Source of the DNA: Erythrocercus mccallii
Lineage: Eukaryota > Chordata > Aves > Passeriformes > Dicruridae
Direction of reading: 5' to 3'
NCBI GenBank assembly: GCA_013397435.1
Contig: VZRG01002980.1
Coordinates: 1 to 64,000, forward strand
DNA: 64,000 nucleotides
Part shown: piece by piece, positions 1 to 11,976 of the stretch
Numbering within the stretch: position 1 is the stretch's first letter
Layout: the number at the start of each line of letters is the position of its first letter
The notes under the pieces: model-generated
Told to the model about the DNA's origin: nothing
The model's database searches: none
The model's input: only the letters and a program-made list of their open reading frames with translations
Translations under genes and position numbers: made by a program

Positions 1-931
1 TGATCCAGTGTGTCTTGAAAACTTAAAAAGGTTTAATAAGATAACTGAAATGTTACAAAATAAAGAATAAGCCGAGCACAGTGCAAGAACATCTTGCACC
101 TGCTACAACACCTCGAAAATGCCGTTGGTCCCTTTGTTCTGTCACCTTTTGTGCTTAATGATTGAGGAGGGTCCCCAGGACATTTGCCAATGACCAGGGG
201 CATAGATTTTGATGAACAGTGACAAGGGCCGACAGGTGCTTCTCTCCTGGCACTGAGCCAATTACAAAGAGAAGAAAATAGAACTTTCTAGTTAAACTTC
301 CTAAAAAGTCAAGCAGGAACTTGAATCCATTTCCTTATACAGAAAGACCCACTCAAGAGTGGGGAGTGCATTACTATATATGCAAATACCTATTTTCAGT
401 TTCTGTAGCCACACATATGAAGAATTCAGTGTGTCTTTCAAAAAAGGTGATGTGCAAAAACATCATCATATGAATAGTGTACATGAGTTCTGCCAAACAG
501 AGATAAAGTTTTACTTTCCAGTTAGTAAAGCTATTACAATCCAAGTATGATCCTTTCACTCTGATTTTTTTCGCCTTTTACAGAATTTGAGGGTAGTCAG
601 ATGGTGAAGGTTAATCAAGGGATCAAGGGAATTTGTGTGAAATCATAATTGTTTTGAACAGGCAAAGGTGCAGGCACAAAAAAAGCACAAACTTCTTAGA
701 TAACAGTACAATATTTAGATGACGGAAAATCTGGAGATATTAAAAGTATTGCTCACATATTCTCATTTCTATCATAACAGGCTTAAAAACAAGAAATACA
801 TGACATGTATGTATGTCATACATAATAAATCACGTTTAAGAAAAAGTATATGACAAAATGGAGGAACTGTACTGAACAAAAACATGTTGCTCTTTGTTGG
901 GCTGTATGTTGATTGATTATATTCAGATGAA
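1..931. other. AT-rich sequence, no gene seen
   Basis: No repeat end, splice-bounded exon or RNA gene could be recognised. The short frames at 359-559 on both strands overlap each other and resemble no family I know. Treated as unique intergenic or intronic DNA. Confidence 0.5.
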
Positions 932-937
932 CAAGTT

Positions 938-1593
938 TGTTGCGGTGTACTAAGTTGTTATGTTTAAGTTTCTCAGTTCTCTGTATGTTCAGTTAAAGTT
1001 CATTTATGTCACAAGTTGTATGTATCCCTATGTGTTCAGTGTGTGTTCTCAGCCCCTCAGTTTTCCCGCCATAAGTTGTTTACCTCTACCCCTCACATGT
1101 TTCCCGCCACCTATCCATGTGCCTCTGTCTGTCTGTCATCTGGTCCTGTCATCCCATTGGGCATCTGTCCGTGAGGCGATAGGCCGGGTGATTGGCCAGC
1201 AGAGAATCACTCCATATCACCTCATACCCTGTATTTCCCTATTGGTCCTGGTTGTAGCCACCCCATTACATTGTCACTATCCCCTTCTGCTGGTTGGTTG
1301 TTTCATGTTCTCCACCCCTGTTCAGTGTTATTATATACCCAGGTTCTTGCCCCTGTTCAGAGCTCTTGGTCTTGGGCTTGAGCTGCTTGCTCCTGCCCAG
1401 GTGAATAAAACCTCCTATTGTTCACCCTGCCAAGAGTCTCCTGCTTCTGCCTCTTTGCCAACGTCTCCCTTGCATCGTTCTCCGGAAGCGTCGCTGCAGA
1501 AATTATCCACAGGCAGACGGGTGTCTGCCGGGTCTGTGGCCGCCCCTTGGTCATGCTCAGAGCTGCCGGGACAGCTGATCAAGAGCGGCTGCA
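938..1593 (+). mobile_element. Solo LTR of an endogenous retrovirus, 6-bp TSD
   Basis: A 656-bp LTR that begins TGTTGCGG and ends GGCTGCA. It is flanked by the perfect 6-bp duplication CAAGTT (932-937 and 1594-1599). Six-base TSDs are usual for the beta-like ERVK class, so that class is inferred. Reading left to right it shows CCAAT-type boxes (ATTGG at 1156, 1191 and 1241), a TATA box (TTATATA near 1331) and a polyadenylation signal AATAAA at 1404-1409, so the sense strand is plus. The part after the signal is CpG-containing and U5-like. No internal retroviral sequence follows, so it is a solo LTR. A 213-codon frame over it (960-1601) runs through promoter and U5 alike and is not treated as a gene. 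Confidence 0.85.
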
Positions 1594-1868
1594 CAAGTTG
1601 AAGTAATCTTATTCTTCTATAATGACATTAAGAAGGCCTTTATACAATGTGTCAAATATAACATAAAAAGATAAATTATCTGATGAAAATATTCCTGAGA
1701 ATATATTAGTTCTAAAGCAAATACTGTAAACATATAGGAGAGGCAATAATTACTACTGCTTAGTTGTGCCAATAGTTGGCACTCAGCTTCAGTTTACTAA
1801 TACTGATATGAAATGACATCTTGTTTTTCTGATAGTACTTTAAACACAATTCGGTTGAATGATGTAGC

Positions 1869-2888
1869 TGCTGTGGTTTGACACTGGCCAAATGCCAGGC
1901 ACCCATGATAGCTGATCACTCACCCTCCCCTGCCACAGCTGGGCCAGAGGAGAGGAAATGTAACAGAGGGTTCATGACTTGAGATAAGGACTGGGAGAAA
2001 GCACTCCAAGGGCAAAATAGGGTCAATTTAGAGGTAAAAAGTGAATTTATTACTAACAAGATTCAGAGGAGGATAATGAGAAGTAAAATAAGGCCTTAAG
2101 AACACCTTTTCTTCCCCCAGTCCTTCCCTCCATTCTCCCTCATCTCACAGGGAGACTGAGCGTGGGGGTTTTGGTCAGTTCGTCATCCAAGATCATATTC
2201 CACTGCTCAGGGAAAGAATTCCTTCCCTTGCTACGCTGTGGGGTCCCTATCCATGGAGACAGTTTTCTGTGAACTTCTCCAGCATGGTTCCAATCTCACA
2301 GGAAGACAGTCCTCCCAAAACTGCTGCAGCGTGGGTCACTCATCAATAGGGTGCTGTCCTCCAAGTGCAGGCTGCTCCAGCCTGGGAGCAGGGGTCCTCT
2401 CTCTCCTCTGGGTCTCCCACTGGATCACAGCCTCCTCCAGGCATCCACCTGCTCTGGTGTGAGCACCTCCCTCATGGGCTGTGGTGGATCTCTGCATACC
2501 CCGTGGATCCCCAGGGGCTGCAGGGATACAGCTGCTTCACCATGGTCTACACGACGGTCTGCAGAGGAATCCTGGCTCCAGCGCCTGGGGCACCTCCTCT
2601 CCCCTCCTTCTCTGACCTTGGTGTCTCCATGTTGTTTCCATCACATATTCTCACCTCCTCCTCTTCTCTGGCTGGAATTAAAACTGTGTGCCCCACTTAC
2701 TTTTCTTTTTAAATATGTTATCACAGAGGCATTACTAACCTTTCTCACTGGCCCAATTTTGGCCAGCAGCATATCCATTTTCAGACCCGTCAGGGATTGG
2801 CTCTAGTGGAAGCTTGCAGCAGCTTCTCACAGAAGCCACCTCTGTGACTCCCCCATTACCAAAAACCAGGCCATGCAATACCAGCACA
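1869..2888 (-). mobile_element. Solo LTR, ERVL-like songbird family (sense minus)
   Basis: About 1.02 kb. The plus strand opens with TGCTGTGGTTTGACACTGGCC and closes with ACCAGCACA, so the sense strand should start TGTGCTGG on the minus strand. I recognise the ends from a common songbird LTR type (memory, not a search). A minus-strand AATAAA lies at 2046-2051. The same terminal sequence recurs in the 75-bp miniature at 20074-20148, which supports the termini. A matching TSD is not visible (GTAGC on the left, GAACT on the right), so the exact ends carry a few bases of doubt. The body is GC-richer than its surroundings; the frames at 2238-2806 within it are chance. Confidence 0.75.
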
Positions 2889-3761
2889 GAACTCAATTTT
2901 CTTTATGCATTTGACAATGTACAATGCCAACAGTGATATATGAATCTCCCCAAAAATAAATCCCCAAAACAAAAAACAGTTTGTGTATTTCAGGAGACCA
3001 TGAAAAATACTTTAAATCTTTCTTCTTAAACACACATTCAAATGCAGACTCCCATCTGCAAAAAAAAAAAAAAGTGTTTTAATTGATAGCAACGTTTCCA
3101 TTTTTGAGAAAAATCAGCATGTACTTGGTTCTTATGGGATTTATCAGAGTATTCATATCAGTACTTCTAAAACATTATCACTGCTACTGTACCAGCTGGC
3201 TGATGTGAAGACAAGTGTATGACACTGCAGGAATATGAGAATCTTGGAAGCTTGGGAAATTTAGAGCATTTGTTTCAGAAATAACTTTTTGAGTGTGGTT
3301 GGTATAGCCCCTGGTGTTTTCATTCTACTGTCTTCTTGCACCTGAAGTTGGAACATTCCCCTTCAGTTTATCAGTACGGGTTCAATTAACTATGGTAGTA
3401 GGTTCATACACATATACAGAGACATACTTGGAGCCTTAAATAATTTTTACTTCCCTTTTTATACCATCTTTTAAGCTGTCATCCTGTTAATGTAAGACAT
3501 TTAAAGTGTTATGGTACATATATTTTCACAGCATTGAGAGGCTCTGATTTAGAAATAAATGCATTTGGAAAAATTAACCTCAAACCCTCCACACTTTCTC
3601 ATTAGTCAGTCAAGAGTAGTATATGCAAGGTAGGGTTTTTTGCTACTTTCTTTTTTATTTTCCTAGTGTCTTAAAAAAGTCATGGGTTGGTAGTTCCAAG
3701 AAAAAATGTGTCATCATATTCCACAAAATGCACTGTAAACCTTGTGTCAAAAGGGAACATG
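2889..3761. other. Unique AT-rich spacer
   Basis: No recognisable element. Contains a run of 14 A at 3060-3073. Confidence 0.45.
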
Positions 3762-3766
3762 GGGTC

Positions 3767-4529
3767 TGTCTTGGATTAATGGAACCAAAAAAATGTGTAT
3801 TCTATTTCATCTGTTGAAAGCAGTTGGGGAAATGTTTTATTGTTTTTTTGGTTTTTTTTCTCTTTCCTTTATCTGTTGTAACTGCAGGAGGAGGGGTACA
3901 AATGCTTTCTGATAATGGCCCAGCTGTTAAAACTGGGTGGAGCAGTGTTTCTTATCTCTTTCACCACTCATCCTCCCAGATATCAGAATATCTGCTGATA
4001 ATGGGCCATTAAGGCTCACCAATGACATGACACATTACATCATCCCATTGTCAGATGCTCCACCCAGTGGTGGGGTGCTCCAGAGTTCCCACCTAGATAA
4101 AAACAGAGACTGAGAAACACCAGACATCCTGTTCTCCACTGGATTCTCCGGAGGATGACGGGACCATTTCTCCACCACTGGACTTCTCTATGGGGTCATC
4201 TCTACTCCACAGACCTGCATCTGTTACTCCAGGAGGATTCACATGGACTGCTTCTAACACCCTGACAAACAGGGTGTCAGGTCACATCCCTGACTCTGTC
4301 AGGGGTTTTCTAGGGTTTTTGTTTGTTTTGTTTACTTATCTTTCTGTAGTACTACATTTGTATTTTTTAATATTCCTGGTAAAGATCTGCTATCCCTATT
4401 CCTAAAGCTTTTCCTGAAAGCCCTTAATTGCAAATTTATAATAATTTGGAGGGAGGGGGGTTTACATTCTTCATTCCAAGAAAAACTCCAGCTTTCCCTG
4501 GCAGATACCTGTGTCGTGAAACTGAGACA
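3767..4529 (+). mobile_element. Solo LTR, TGTCTT...GAGACA family, copy 1
   Basis: A 763-bp LTR that starts TGTCTTGG and ends CTGAGACA, flanked by the perfect 5-bp duplication GGGTC (3762-3766 and 4530-4534). A TATA-like TAGATAAAAA lies near 4092-4101, so the sense strand is plus. The 3' third (about 4330-4529) matches the LTR at 23147-24154 and, in reverse complement, the one at 50557-52164. All three share an AATTATTATAA-like core and a GGCAGAYACC-type block near the 3' end. A 5-bp TSD with these ends fits an ERVL-like class (inference). No internal viral sequence adjoins it. Confidence 0.8.
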
Positions 4530-4534
4530 GGGTC

Positions 4535-5066
4535 ACAGCCTCCTGCCCTCTTAATGACTGTAAATTTACTAATGCCATGGAAGAGAAAAGAAGACTTCTT
4601 GGAGCAGATGCTGCCAGAAATAGGCTCCTTTGCAGAGAAGGCTGAGGACAAAAGGCTTAAACCAGGACCCCTGCAAAACCTTTATTCTGATGGTCTTAGA
4701 ACCTTTGCAGAATTCCTAGCTACTTTGAATATCAGCTAATCACAACTCATTGATTTTTTGTTTTCCTTTTCATGATTTACTGAATGTAGATATGAGTCGT
4801 ACCCTGAGTTAATAAAAATACCAGTGTACCTGAAAACATGATTTATGGTGATTAGGCTGTGTGCCAAGCTATGAACCAAGAATGATACTTCTTTGCAATT
4901 CCTAAAATTTAATTAAAAAATAATACCAATGATATGTGACACCTTTGCTCCTTTTAAATCCTACTCCAGCTAGCTCTTTGGAGCTGGTGGAAGTGCCAGG
5001 AGTAGGGAGCTACCTGAGGAATGTTTCTGCCTCAGATAGGACCTTTGAGGCAACCAATCCCCAAGT
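4535..5066. other. Spacer between two LTRs
   Basis: AT-rich sequence without a recognisable element. The 4428-4739 frame starts inside the preceding LTR and runs into this spacer; it has no family resemblance. Confidence 0.4.
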
Positions 5067-5535
5067 TGGAGATCAAATCACGTCCAGGACCAAGTGAAGG
5101 AGAGGGAGGAGGCTCTCAGTATGGGTTCCAACAAGGAGTTTATTAGAGCTGAAGGTTCCAGGGAGAGAGAGCGAAGGCAAGGGGGTGACAGGGCTTTTTG
5201 AACAGGGGCTGAACAGGGGGTGGATACATTGCAATGACCAGTAGTAACACAATGGTGGAGGATCATGGGCAATGGCCCATAAAACCTTGGCCAATGGGGA
5301 AGCGTATGGGATGATCACAACATTGGGGAGCCAACAGGGTGTCGAGTGAGGGAGAACCTTCTGGAATAGGGGGTCTGGGCAGTCACAGATTGACAGTTGG
5401 GGAGGTGGAACGAACTGAGATTGATAGGTAACTTCTTGGAACAGTGGGAGGGGGCAAGTTTAGGGATAAACCAACTGAGTAAGAACTAGGGGAGATTTTG
5501 GGAGCGAACCATTGGGGGAGCTAAACCCTACAACA
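5067..5535 (-). mobile_element. Solo LTR, TGTTGTAGGG family (sense minus), copy 1
   Basis: The plus strand ends CCCTACAACA at 5535, so the sense strand starts TGTTGTAGGG. A minus-strand AATAAA (plus TTTATT near 5139) follows CCAAT-type boxes, as expected for U3-R order. The sequence aligns along its length with the LTR at 8443-8928. The plus-strand left edge (TGGAGATC at 5067) is set by that alignment. No TSD could be matched (CAAGT against GGTAT), so this edge is less certain. Confidence 0.7.
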
Positions 5536-7639
5536 GGTATGTTCGTAGAAGGTAGAATTAAGAAACTGGAATGAAGAGAAGTGAATTTGGGGACTGGGAA
5601 AAACAGGACAGGTGAAATCCAAAGTGGGAAATATGGACCAAATGAACAACTGTTGCCTAAGGAGATCTCATTAATGCCATTACTTGGCTCTTTGTGCACA
5701 GGCAGAAGCTGATTTATAGCTCTACAACAAATATATTACAGGATTATTTTGTTCCTCAAATACCTCTGCAATCCCTCCACAAACAATGATATTTTTAAGA
5801 GGTTGAAAAAGTATAGACAAGAATAATTAAAAATTAAAATATACATTTTCCACACTTTGATATAAGATAGAAAACCTGTTATGTACCTACAAAGTGTAAG
5901 GAAAGTAGTTAGGGAAGTGTGTCATGAATCATAGTCTCAGGTATACTGATTTTTTTTTTTTAACTCAGGGCATGAGTCATATCTAGATTCAGTAAATCAT
6001 TATAGCAAAATGGAATATCAGTGAGTTACAACCAATTGATATTCACAAGAGTTAGGAATTCTGCAAAAGTTGTAAGATTCACAGTAAAGACTTTTCAGGG
6101 TCCTTAATTTCTCTGCAATCCAGCTATTTAGGTACCCAAGAAAACTAGTGTGAAATATAGATTAACATGTGAGGAAACATATCTGCAACCTGCATTTTAT
6201 GGAAAACTTACAATGGGACATGAAATAAGGATCTAATAGTCATAACATCAAGGCACAATATATTCTCCTGTCTCCCCTTTTTGTGAACTTTGCCAGTAAA
6301 TACAGTTGTAATACCCGTATTTTAATTAAAAATAACTGAAAATTAGAAGATTATGTGTATTTTTTTTCCCCTCTGGTATATGAATGTGTAGCCCAGATAA
6401 TCCTAACACAGCCTTCAACTTGAACACCTTGTCACTTGATTATGAAAAACATGGAATGAAATCCCAGCTATATGAAAGTCAGTAGGACTTCATTTATCTT
6501 GCAAACCTGTAAAATTTTATCGAACTAGTCTACGGTAATTCAGCTGCAATACTGATCCCACAATTTTTCATTGTATGTATTCTCTAAGTGTTTGGAAAGC
6601 AGCAAACTAATATATGAATAATGAGATATTAAATAAAGTTGGACATCATGTCTGTACGGGGCTGAAGTCCTGATTTAAATACTAGGAGATGTTAGCATTA
6701 AATTCCCAGTAGACAAAAGATCAAAAAGCCAAATTTCAAATTGGTTTCAAAGGTTTTTGTAGAGCTCTTCACATTTTCTACACTCATGAATACATCTGAA
6801 GAGGTAGGTATTTTCAGAAGTATGGGCTTTAATTTAAGGATTTATAATTTTCTGGTATAGAGTTCAGTAAGTCTGGCTTTTTCAGGCAATTTTCAGGGTC
6901 TTCAATCTTCTGTGTTACCAAGGGGTTGAAAGTTGCAGAAGATAAATTGAGACTCTTTTCTGAGAACTGTCCTCAACAGGCAGCCCCACCTAACTTTGTC
7001 AACACTCACAGTGCCCTTGTTTTCTTCTTTCTATTCTACCCCTCTTTTAAGAAGGACAAGAACCCTAGAAACTTTTAACAGACATATTATTTGATATTTA
7101 TTTTAGTCTGAAATATCTAAACATGGTAATCAAGGCAAGGAAGATAGAAGAATTATAAATAAACATTAATCTCTGTGGGATATGCACTTTTTATACAAAT
7201 ACCACTTAAAATAATGTTATGTGTACTTCAGCATTAGTAAAAGAAATCAAAAAGAATTACTGCTCACAACATTACCAAAGTGATTTGTCCTATGGTGTTA
7301 AATGTTACTTCTTTGTAAAACAACGCATCTACAAACAGCCAATTTAATTGAACTCAGAGGTACATAGGGATGGCACAATACAGTTTTTGTCAATGACCGT
7401 GGAATTATTCACTGATTTGATTTGGTTTGGTCTTTGTAAATCTGTTTGCATCTTCCACACTGAATTTATAGCTATATTATTGAAGTTGGTCTTTCTCTGG
7501 AATTGTGTCAGGTGTAACTATTTATTCTATTTTAATTTATTTACTGTTTGTATTAACATTGTGCATTTTCCCAGTAGTAAAAGTGTCTTGAAAACTAACT
7601 GAAAAAAAAATCAGGATCTTAACACATGCCAAGTGGTCA
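5536..7639. other. AT-rich unique sequence
   Basis: About 2.1 kb without a recognisable repeat, gene or RNA. The purine-rich tract that should precede a 3' LTR is absent next to 5535, so this is not the inside of a provirus. The frame at 7348-7602 is low-complexity and unrecognised. Confidence 0.45.
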
Positions 7640-7643
7640 CCGG

Positions 7644-8435
7644 TGTCCTGGTTAGTTCTAGGTATCACACCAGTGCTGTGCCAGGTGTGGGAAACTGCCA
7701 CAGATATGTGTTGGCTGCAGGCAGAACCTTAGAGCTACGAGCTCTAGAATGGCAATCCAGATGCTGTCAAGTGTTACAAATGCATAAAATTAGACTTTTG
7801 TTAGTTATAGGGGTACATGTATGTATCTTCTAAGTTTCATTTCCATTCACGACTTTGTAGGGGTTGTTACTGGGATTCTGTATAATTGTAAAAGGTTACA
7901 GTTGTAATGTTGTGAAAGTGTTAATACAGTATTGCAACTTTGTACCATTTGTATAAGCAGTATAAGCAGCTACAGTTGAAGAGTTGTTAGAGTATTGACA
8001 ATGCTCTCTAGTGTTAATGCCTGAGGAAAGGGGAAGGGAGAATTTTTCTTTCCCCCACAGATGGCTCCAAATTAGGCCACCACTCCAAGTCCTGATTGGT
8101 GGACACAATTGACCAATCATTCGAAGGTGGAAAAGCATGATTGGTCAGGAAAAACTCTCGCTAAGGACCAATAAAACCCTAGGGAAATGAGCCAATTACA
8201 TCAAGGATCCTAAATCCACCAATCAAGGGAAAAACAGAGGATATAAAAAGAGACTGACAGTCTGAGGGAGCGCCTTTTTTGGAAGGACAGTGTGTCCTAA
8301 GGGGGGGGCGGGCGCTGTGTAGTACTATACATATTGGTTGTGTTCTGGCTTGTCATAAGGAGTTTGGGATGAGCTATACTCCTTGTTCAGTAGTCATTTT
8401 GTTCCAATCAACGATTGGCCATCTTTCCACCAACA
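7644..8435 (+). mobile_element. Solo LTR, TGTCCTGG type, with CCAAT cluster
   Basis: A 792-bp LTR starting TGTCCTGGTTAG and ending CACCAACA, flanked by the perfect 4-bp duplication CCGG (7640-7643 and 8436-8439). A 4-bp TSD and a TGTCCTGG start are usual for ERV1-type LTRs of birds (inference). Six CCAAT motifs in either orientation lie between 8093 and 8223, followed by a TATA box (ATATAAAAAG, 8241-8250). A short G-rich, CpG-bearing stretch (8300-8315) follows the expected start site. No polyadenylation signal is obvious after the TATA box. The sense strand is plus. Confidence 0.8.
8093..8250 (+). promoter_or_regulatory. LTR promoter: CCAAT cluster plus TATA box
   Basis: CCAAT or its complement ATTGG occurs near 8094, 8113, 8140, 8168, 8192 and 8218, followed by ATATAAAAAG at 8241-8250. 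This is the U3 promoter layout of the surrounding LTR. Clustered CCAAT boxes are typical NF-Y sites, so it could still act as a promoter; activity is not shown by sequence. Confidence 0.6.
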
Positions 8436-8442
8436 CCGGCTC

Positions 8443-8928
8443 TGTGGCCTCGTTTGTGACACAAGGACCGGGTAAAGGAGGAGAGTGTTGCTCTCAGTCT
8501 GAGGTTCCAGCAACAGGAGTTTATTACTGAAGGGAGTCAGGAGCTGAAGAGAGCACCCAGAACAGGGGTGCACACGACTTTTAAACCGGGGTGGAACCAT
8601 GGGTGGACACAAGGCAACAACCAGTCACAATCCAGCAGGGGAGGGTACAGGGAGGGAGTTCCAAAACACTTAACCAATGGGATAACAAAAGGGGTGGATA
8701 CTGTTTCGGTTTAGCAAATGGTGCCTTGAGGTTTAGGGAATTTCCAAGGGAGGGTTTAGGCAAGGGTGGCAACAACTGAGGATTGACAGAGAGGGTTCTG
8801 GAAGGAAGGGCAGGGTCAACCTGATGGACAGGAAAAAGGGTAGGGACCGCTTCAGGGATAAACCAAGCTCAAGGAAAAGCAGGGGAGAACATGGGGACAA
8901 ACCATTAGTGAAAACATGCACCACAACA
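8443..8928 (-). mobile_element. Solo LTR, TGTTGTRGKG family (sense minus), copy 2
   Basis: A 486-bp LTR whose plus strand runs from TGTGGCCTCG to CACCACAACA, so the sense strand starts TGTTGTGGTG on the minus strand. A minus-strand AATAAA (plus TTTATT at 8520-8525) lies where U3/R should end. Flanks GGCTC (8438-8442) and GGATC (8929-8933) match at four of five bases, a likely decayed 5-bp TSD. It aligns with the LTR at 5067-5535 and sits seven bases from the 3' end of the LTR at 7644-8435, overlapping that element's TSD. Confidence 0.75.
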
Positions 8929-8933
8929 GGATC

Positions 8934-10213
8934 ACTGCAACGGGATCTCTGTGAAAATATTATTTGCATTTCTTCAAAGTTAAAAGTTGAATAGCTATCC
9001 AATGTTTTGAATCACTGTTGAATTGCTTTTGGCATTTTAGCATGTCCAGAGGGAAATTCTATATGGCCTCACTTGGCTTTTACTCGGTTCAAAACTCAAG
9101 AAAATTCCTATCTATCACAGCTGAAAAAAATTATGCATTTTTAATTTAATATTCTCCAGTGTTTAGATGACATAAATGTTAGACTCTGGTGTTTCAATTG
9201 TAGTGTATTTATTAATATTCATTACCCTTTGGAAAGGTTTCAAAAAACTATTCAGATTACTTTGCATCCTCACAATTTTGCACCAAACCACATAGTATTG
9301 TATGTGATTTAAGTTACAATACTCAGCATTTGAATAAGCATCTACATTTTCTTAAAAGCGTACTTATGCATGTGAGGATATATACAAAAACATATACACA
9401 CATGCAGCAGGCACTATCTCATCTTTAACTATTTTCTTCCTGTCTGAATATTTTCCTCCTTCAAGGGAGAAAACCAACAAACCAAAAACATCCCCCACAC
9501 ATGAACACATATTTTAGACAAGATTAAAGCAAAAATCTATTTTTTCATACAGTACTTTAAACTACAAAGAAACTTGGGATTCCATCTGCCTCATTAAGGA
9601 AAGACATGATCGCTCCTCAGTTGTACAGCTGAGAAGAAATTAATAACCATATGCTGATATAAACCTAAAAATCTGGTCTAATACCTGTATAATATCTCTA
9701 ACAGATTGTGAGATATCAGATGTAAAAATACCATTAGTCTGGTACTGAAATTTTTAGATATACAGCAGCTTTATCTAGTCATGGATATAGACCAGAAGAG
9801 TACAAAGAGTTTAAATGGTAAACCACATATTTACCTAAGTTATACAAATAGTCTTCCAGGGTGTGCTCATCTATTCTTCCCTTCAATACTATCCTCTCCA
9901 ACATGATGTGAGTGGTAAAGAACCTGGCCATGCTCACACTCTCCACTCCCTCCCTGCAACCAGGACAATCCCAACACCATCTAATATATTAAGAAAGTCA
10001 GTAACATGTTTCTAATGCTTCTTCTGCAATATAGGATATAAAATTGTTATTGTGACTTGAGTTCTGAACAAGGGAAAGTCAGTAGATACTAAAGGAATTC
10101 TTATGCACCATAGAAATGACAGACAAAATGTAATGTTGTAACTTTTGTGAGTGCAAACATACTGTTGTAACTATGCAAATACTGCAAACATAGAAGATAC
10201 ACATGAAATATTA
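8934..10213. other. AT-rich sequence up to the first gap
   Basis: No element recognised. Ends at the start of an N run. Confidence 0.4.
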
Positions 10214-10834
10214 NNNNNNNNNNNNNNNNNNNNNNNNNNNNNNNNNNNNNNNNNNNNNNNNNNNNNNNNNNNNNNNNNNNNNNNNNNNNNNNNNNNNNNN
10301 NNNNNNNNNNNNNNNNNNNNNNNNNNNNNNNNNNNNNNNNNNNNNNNNNNNNNNNNNNNNNNNNNNNNNNNNNNNNNNNNNNNNNNNNNNNNNNNNNNNN
10401 NNNNNNNNNNNNNNNNNNNNNNNNNNNNNNNNNNNNNNNNNNNNNNNNNNNNNNNNNNNNNNNNNNNNNNNNNNNNNNNNNNNNNNNNNNNNNNNNNNNN
10501 NNNNNNNNNNNNNNNNNNNNNNNNNNNNNNNNNNNNNNNNNNNNNNNNNNNNNNNNNNNNNNNNNNNNNNNNNNNNNNNNNNNNNNNNNNNNNNNNNNNN
10601 NNNNNNNNNNNNNNNNNNNNNNNNNNNNNNNNNNNNNNNNNNNNNNNNNNNNNNNNNNNNNNNNNNNNNNNNNNNNNNNNNNNNNNNNNNNNNNNNNNNN
10701 NNNNNNNNNNNNNNNNNNNNNNNNNNNNNNNNNNNNNNNNNNNNNNNNNNNNNNNNNNNNNNNNNNNNNNNNNNNNNNNNNNNNNNNNNNNNNNNNNNNN
10801 NNNNNNNNNNNNNNNNNNNNNNNNNNNNNNNNNN
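10214..10834. other. Assembly gap (621 N)
   Basis: A run of undetermined bases. Frames reported across it are artefacts. The flanks (ATGAAATATTA and CTAAGAAGCTAAAAG) do not show a simple repeat, so the gap cause cannot be inferred. Confidence 0.95.
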
Positions 10835-11976
10835 CTAAGAAGCTAAAAGACAGCTGACCTCACCTACTGAGATTCATGGGTGTAAAAGATGAGACTGAGG
10901 TCAAGGCTTCAATTCTCATTATCAAGATTTTAGTCATCTCCATTTATTTTTTGCTCGTAATCTAGTTGTGACCTGCTGAAGACCCCAGGTTGCTCTGAGG
11001 TCCTAATAATTTTATCTGCCACACTAAGTAGTGCTCATGAAGTGATAAAAGCCGTGTTACCTCTGTGTGTCTTGATGGGCTTTGTTGGCTGAAGGTATGA
11101 AACACTGAGATTGCACAATTAGAGGTCACCTCAGTAAAGGCTTCTTGCCTTCTAGCAGCCAATTCTTCTTTTCTCCAATAGCTTTCTACTTATCTAGGGG
11201 ACACTAAAAATATTGAGAAGTCTCTCTTACCTTGAATGTGATCTGTAAGTCAATGCACGCGCAGTTTCTCAATTGAGCTTTTGGGAATGTGAAAAATGTT
11301 AGTTCAGTCTAAAAATAATGACAGTGATAAAGTTATGTACCAATATGTGTTAAATACATCATAGATTAAAGTTTTTATTAAAATAACTGCTTTAAATATT
11401 TAAAACTTTTTTAAAGTGTTCGGTGCATGTCACTGCATTGAAAGTTTTCTTGAAGCTTTCCTTTCCTTTATCTGATGGATACATCGTTTGCCAAACATTT
11501 GCTCTATTTTTGGAGTAGTGAATATTTTTTTTCTAATGACAGACATACAACTATATAAGACTTTTTTTCATATGGTTCTAAACATACTTTGTTATCCAGG
11601 TAGAAGTGCATGTCCTGTAATCCTACAAAAAGATTACAGAGAGGTGAGGATAAATAATCACACTTACCTGCTGAAGAGTCTGAATTATTCAATTAGTCCA
11701 AACAGACAGATCAAACTAAAACAAAAAGCAACAGAACTGCTTATACTGCTTATATTGCAGATGTCCAGTAAGAATGAAATTATAGGCTTTACCTCAATCT
11801 TCATTCTGATCTCTTTTCAGTTCTGTGCATGGCCTCATATTATCTGCAAACAGGCTGATGCAGGAGGTTGTAATGGCGTGACTTAAACTCGCTCCAAAGT
11901 ATTGTTGAAACACCCTTAAGACATATAGCCAGAATAAAAAAATATTCTTTTACTGAAAAGGATTTTTGTTGAGGGT
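10835..11976. other. AT-rich unique sequence
   Basis: No element recognised before the CR1 that begins near 11977. The 132-codon frame at 11488-11886 has no recognisable domain. Confidence 0.4.

Noticed and set aside
960..1601. A 213-codon open frame
   Set aside because: It runs through the U3, R and U5 parts of the LTR at 938-1593, including its TATA box and polyadenylation signal, so coding is implausible.
8300..8315. G-rich run as a possible G-quadruplex
   Set aside because: Only one long G run plus a short one, not four separated runs; too weak to report.
5067..8928. A provirus bounded by the related minus-sense LTRs at 5067 and 8443
   Set aside because: Outer flanks (CAAGT and GGATC) do not match, no viral frame or polypurine tract lies inside, and an unrelated plus-sense LTR with its own TSD occupies part of the interior.
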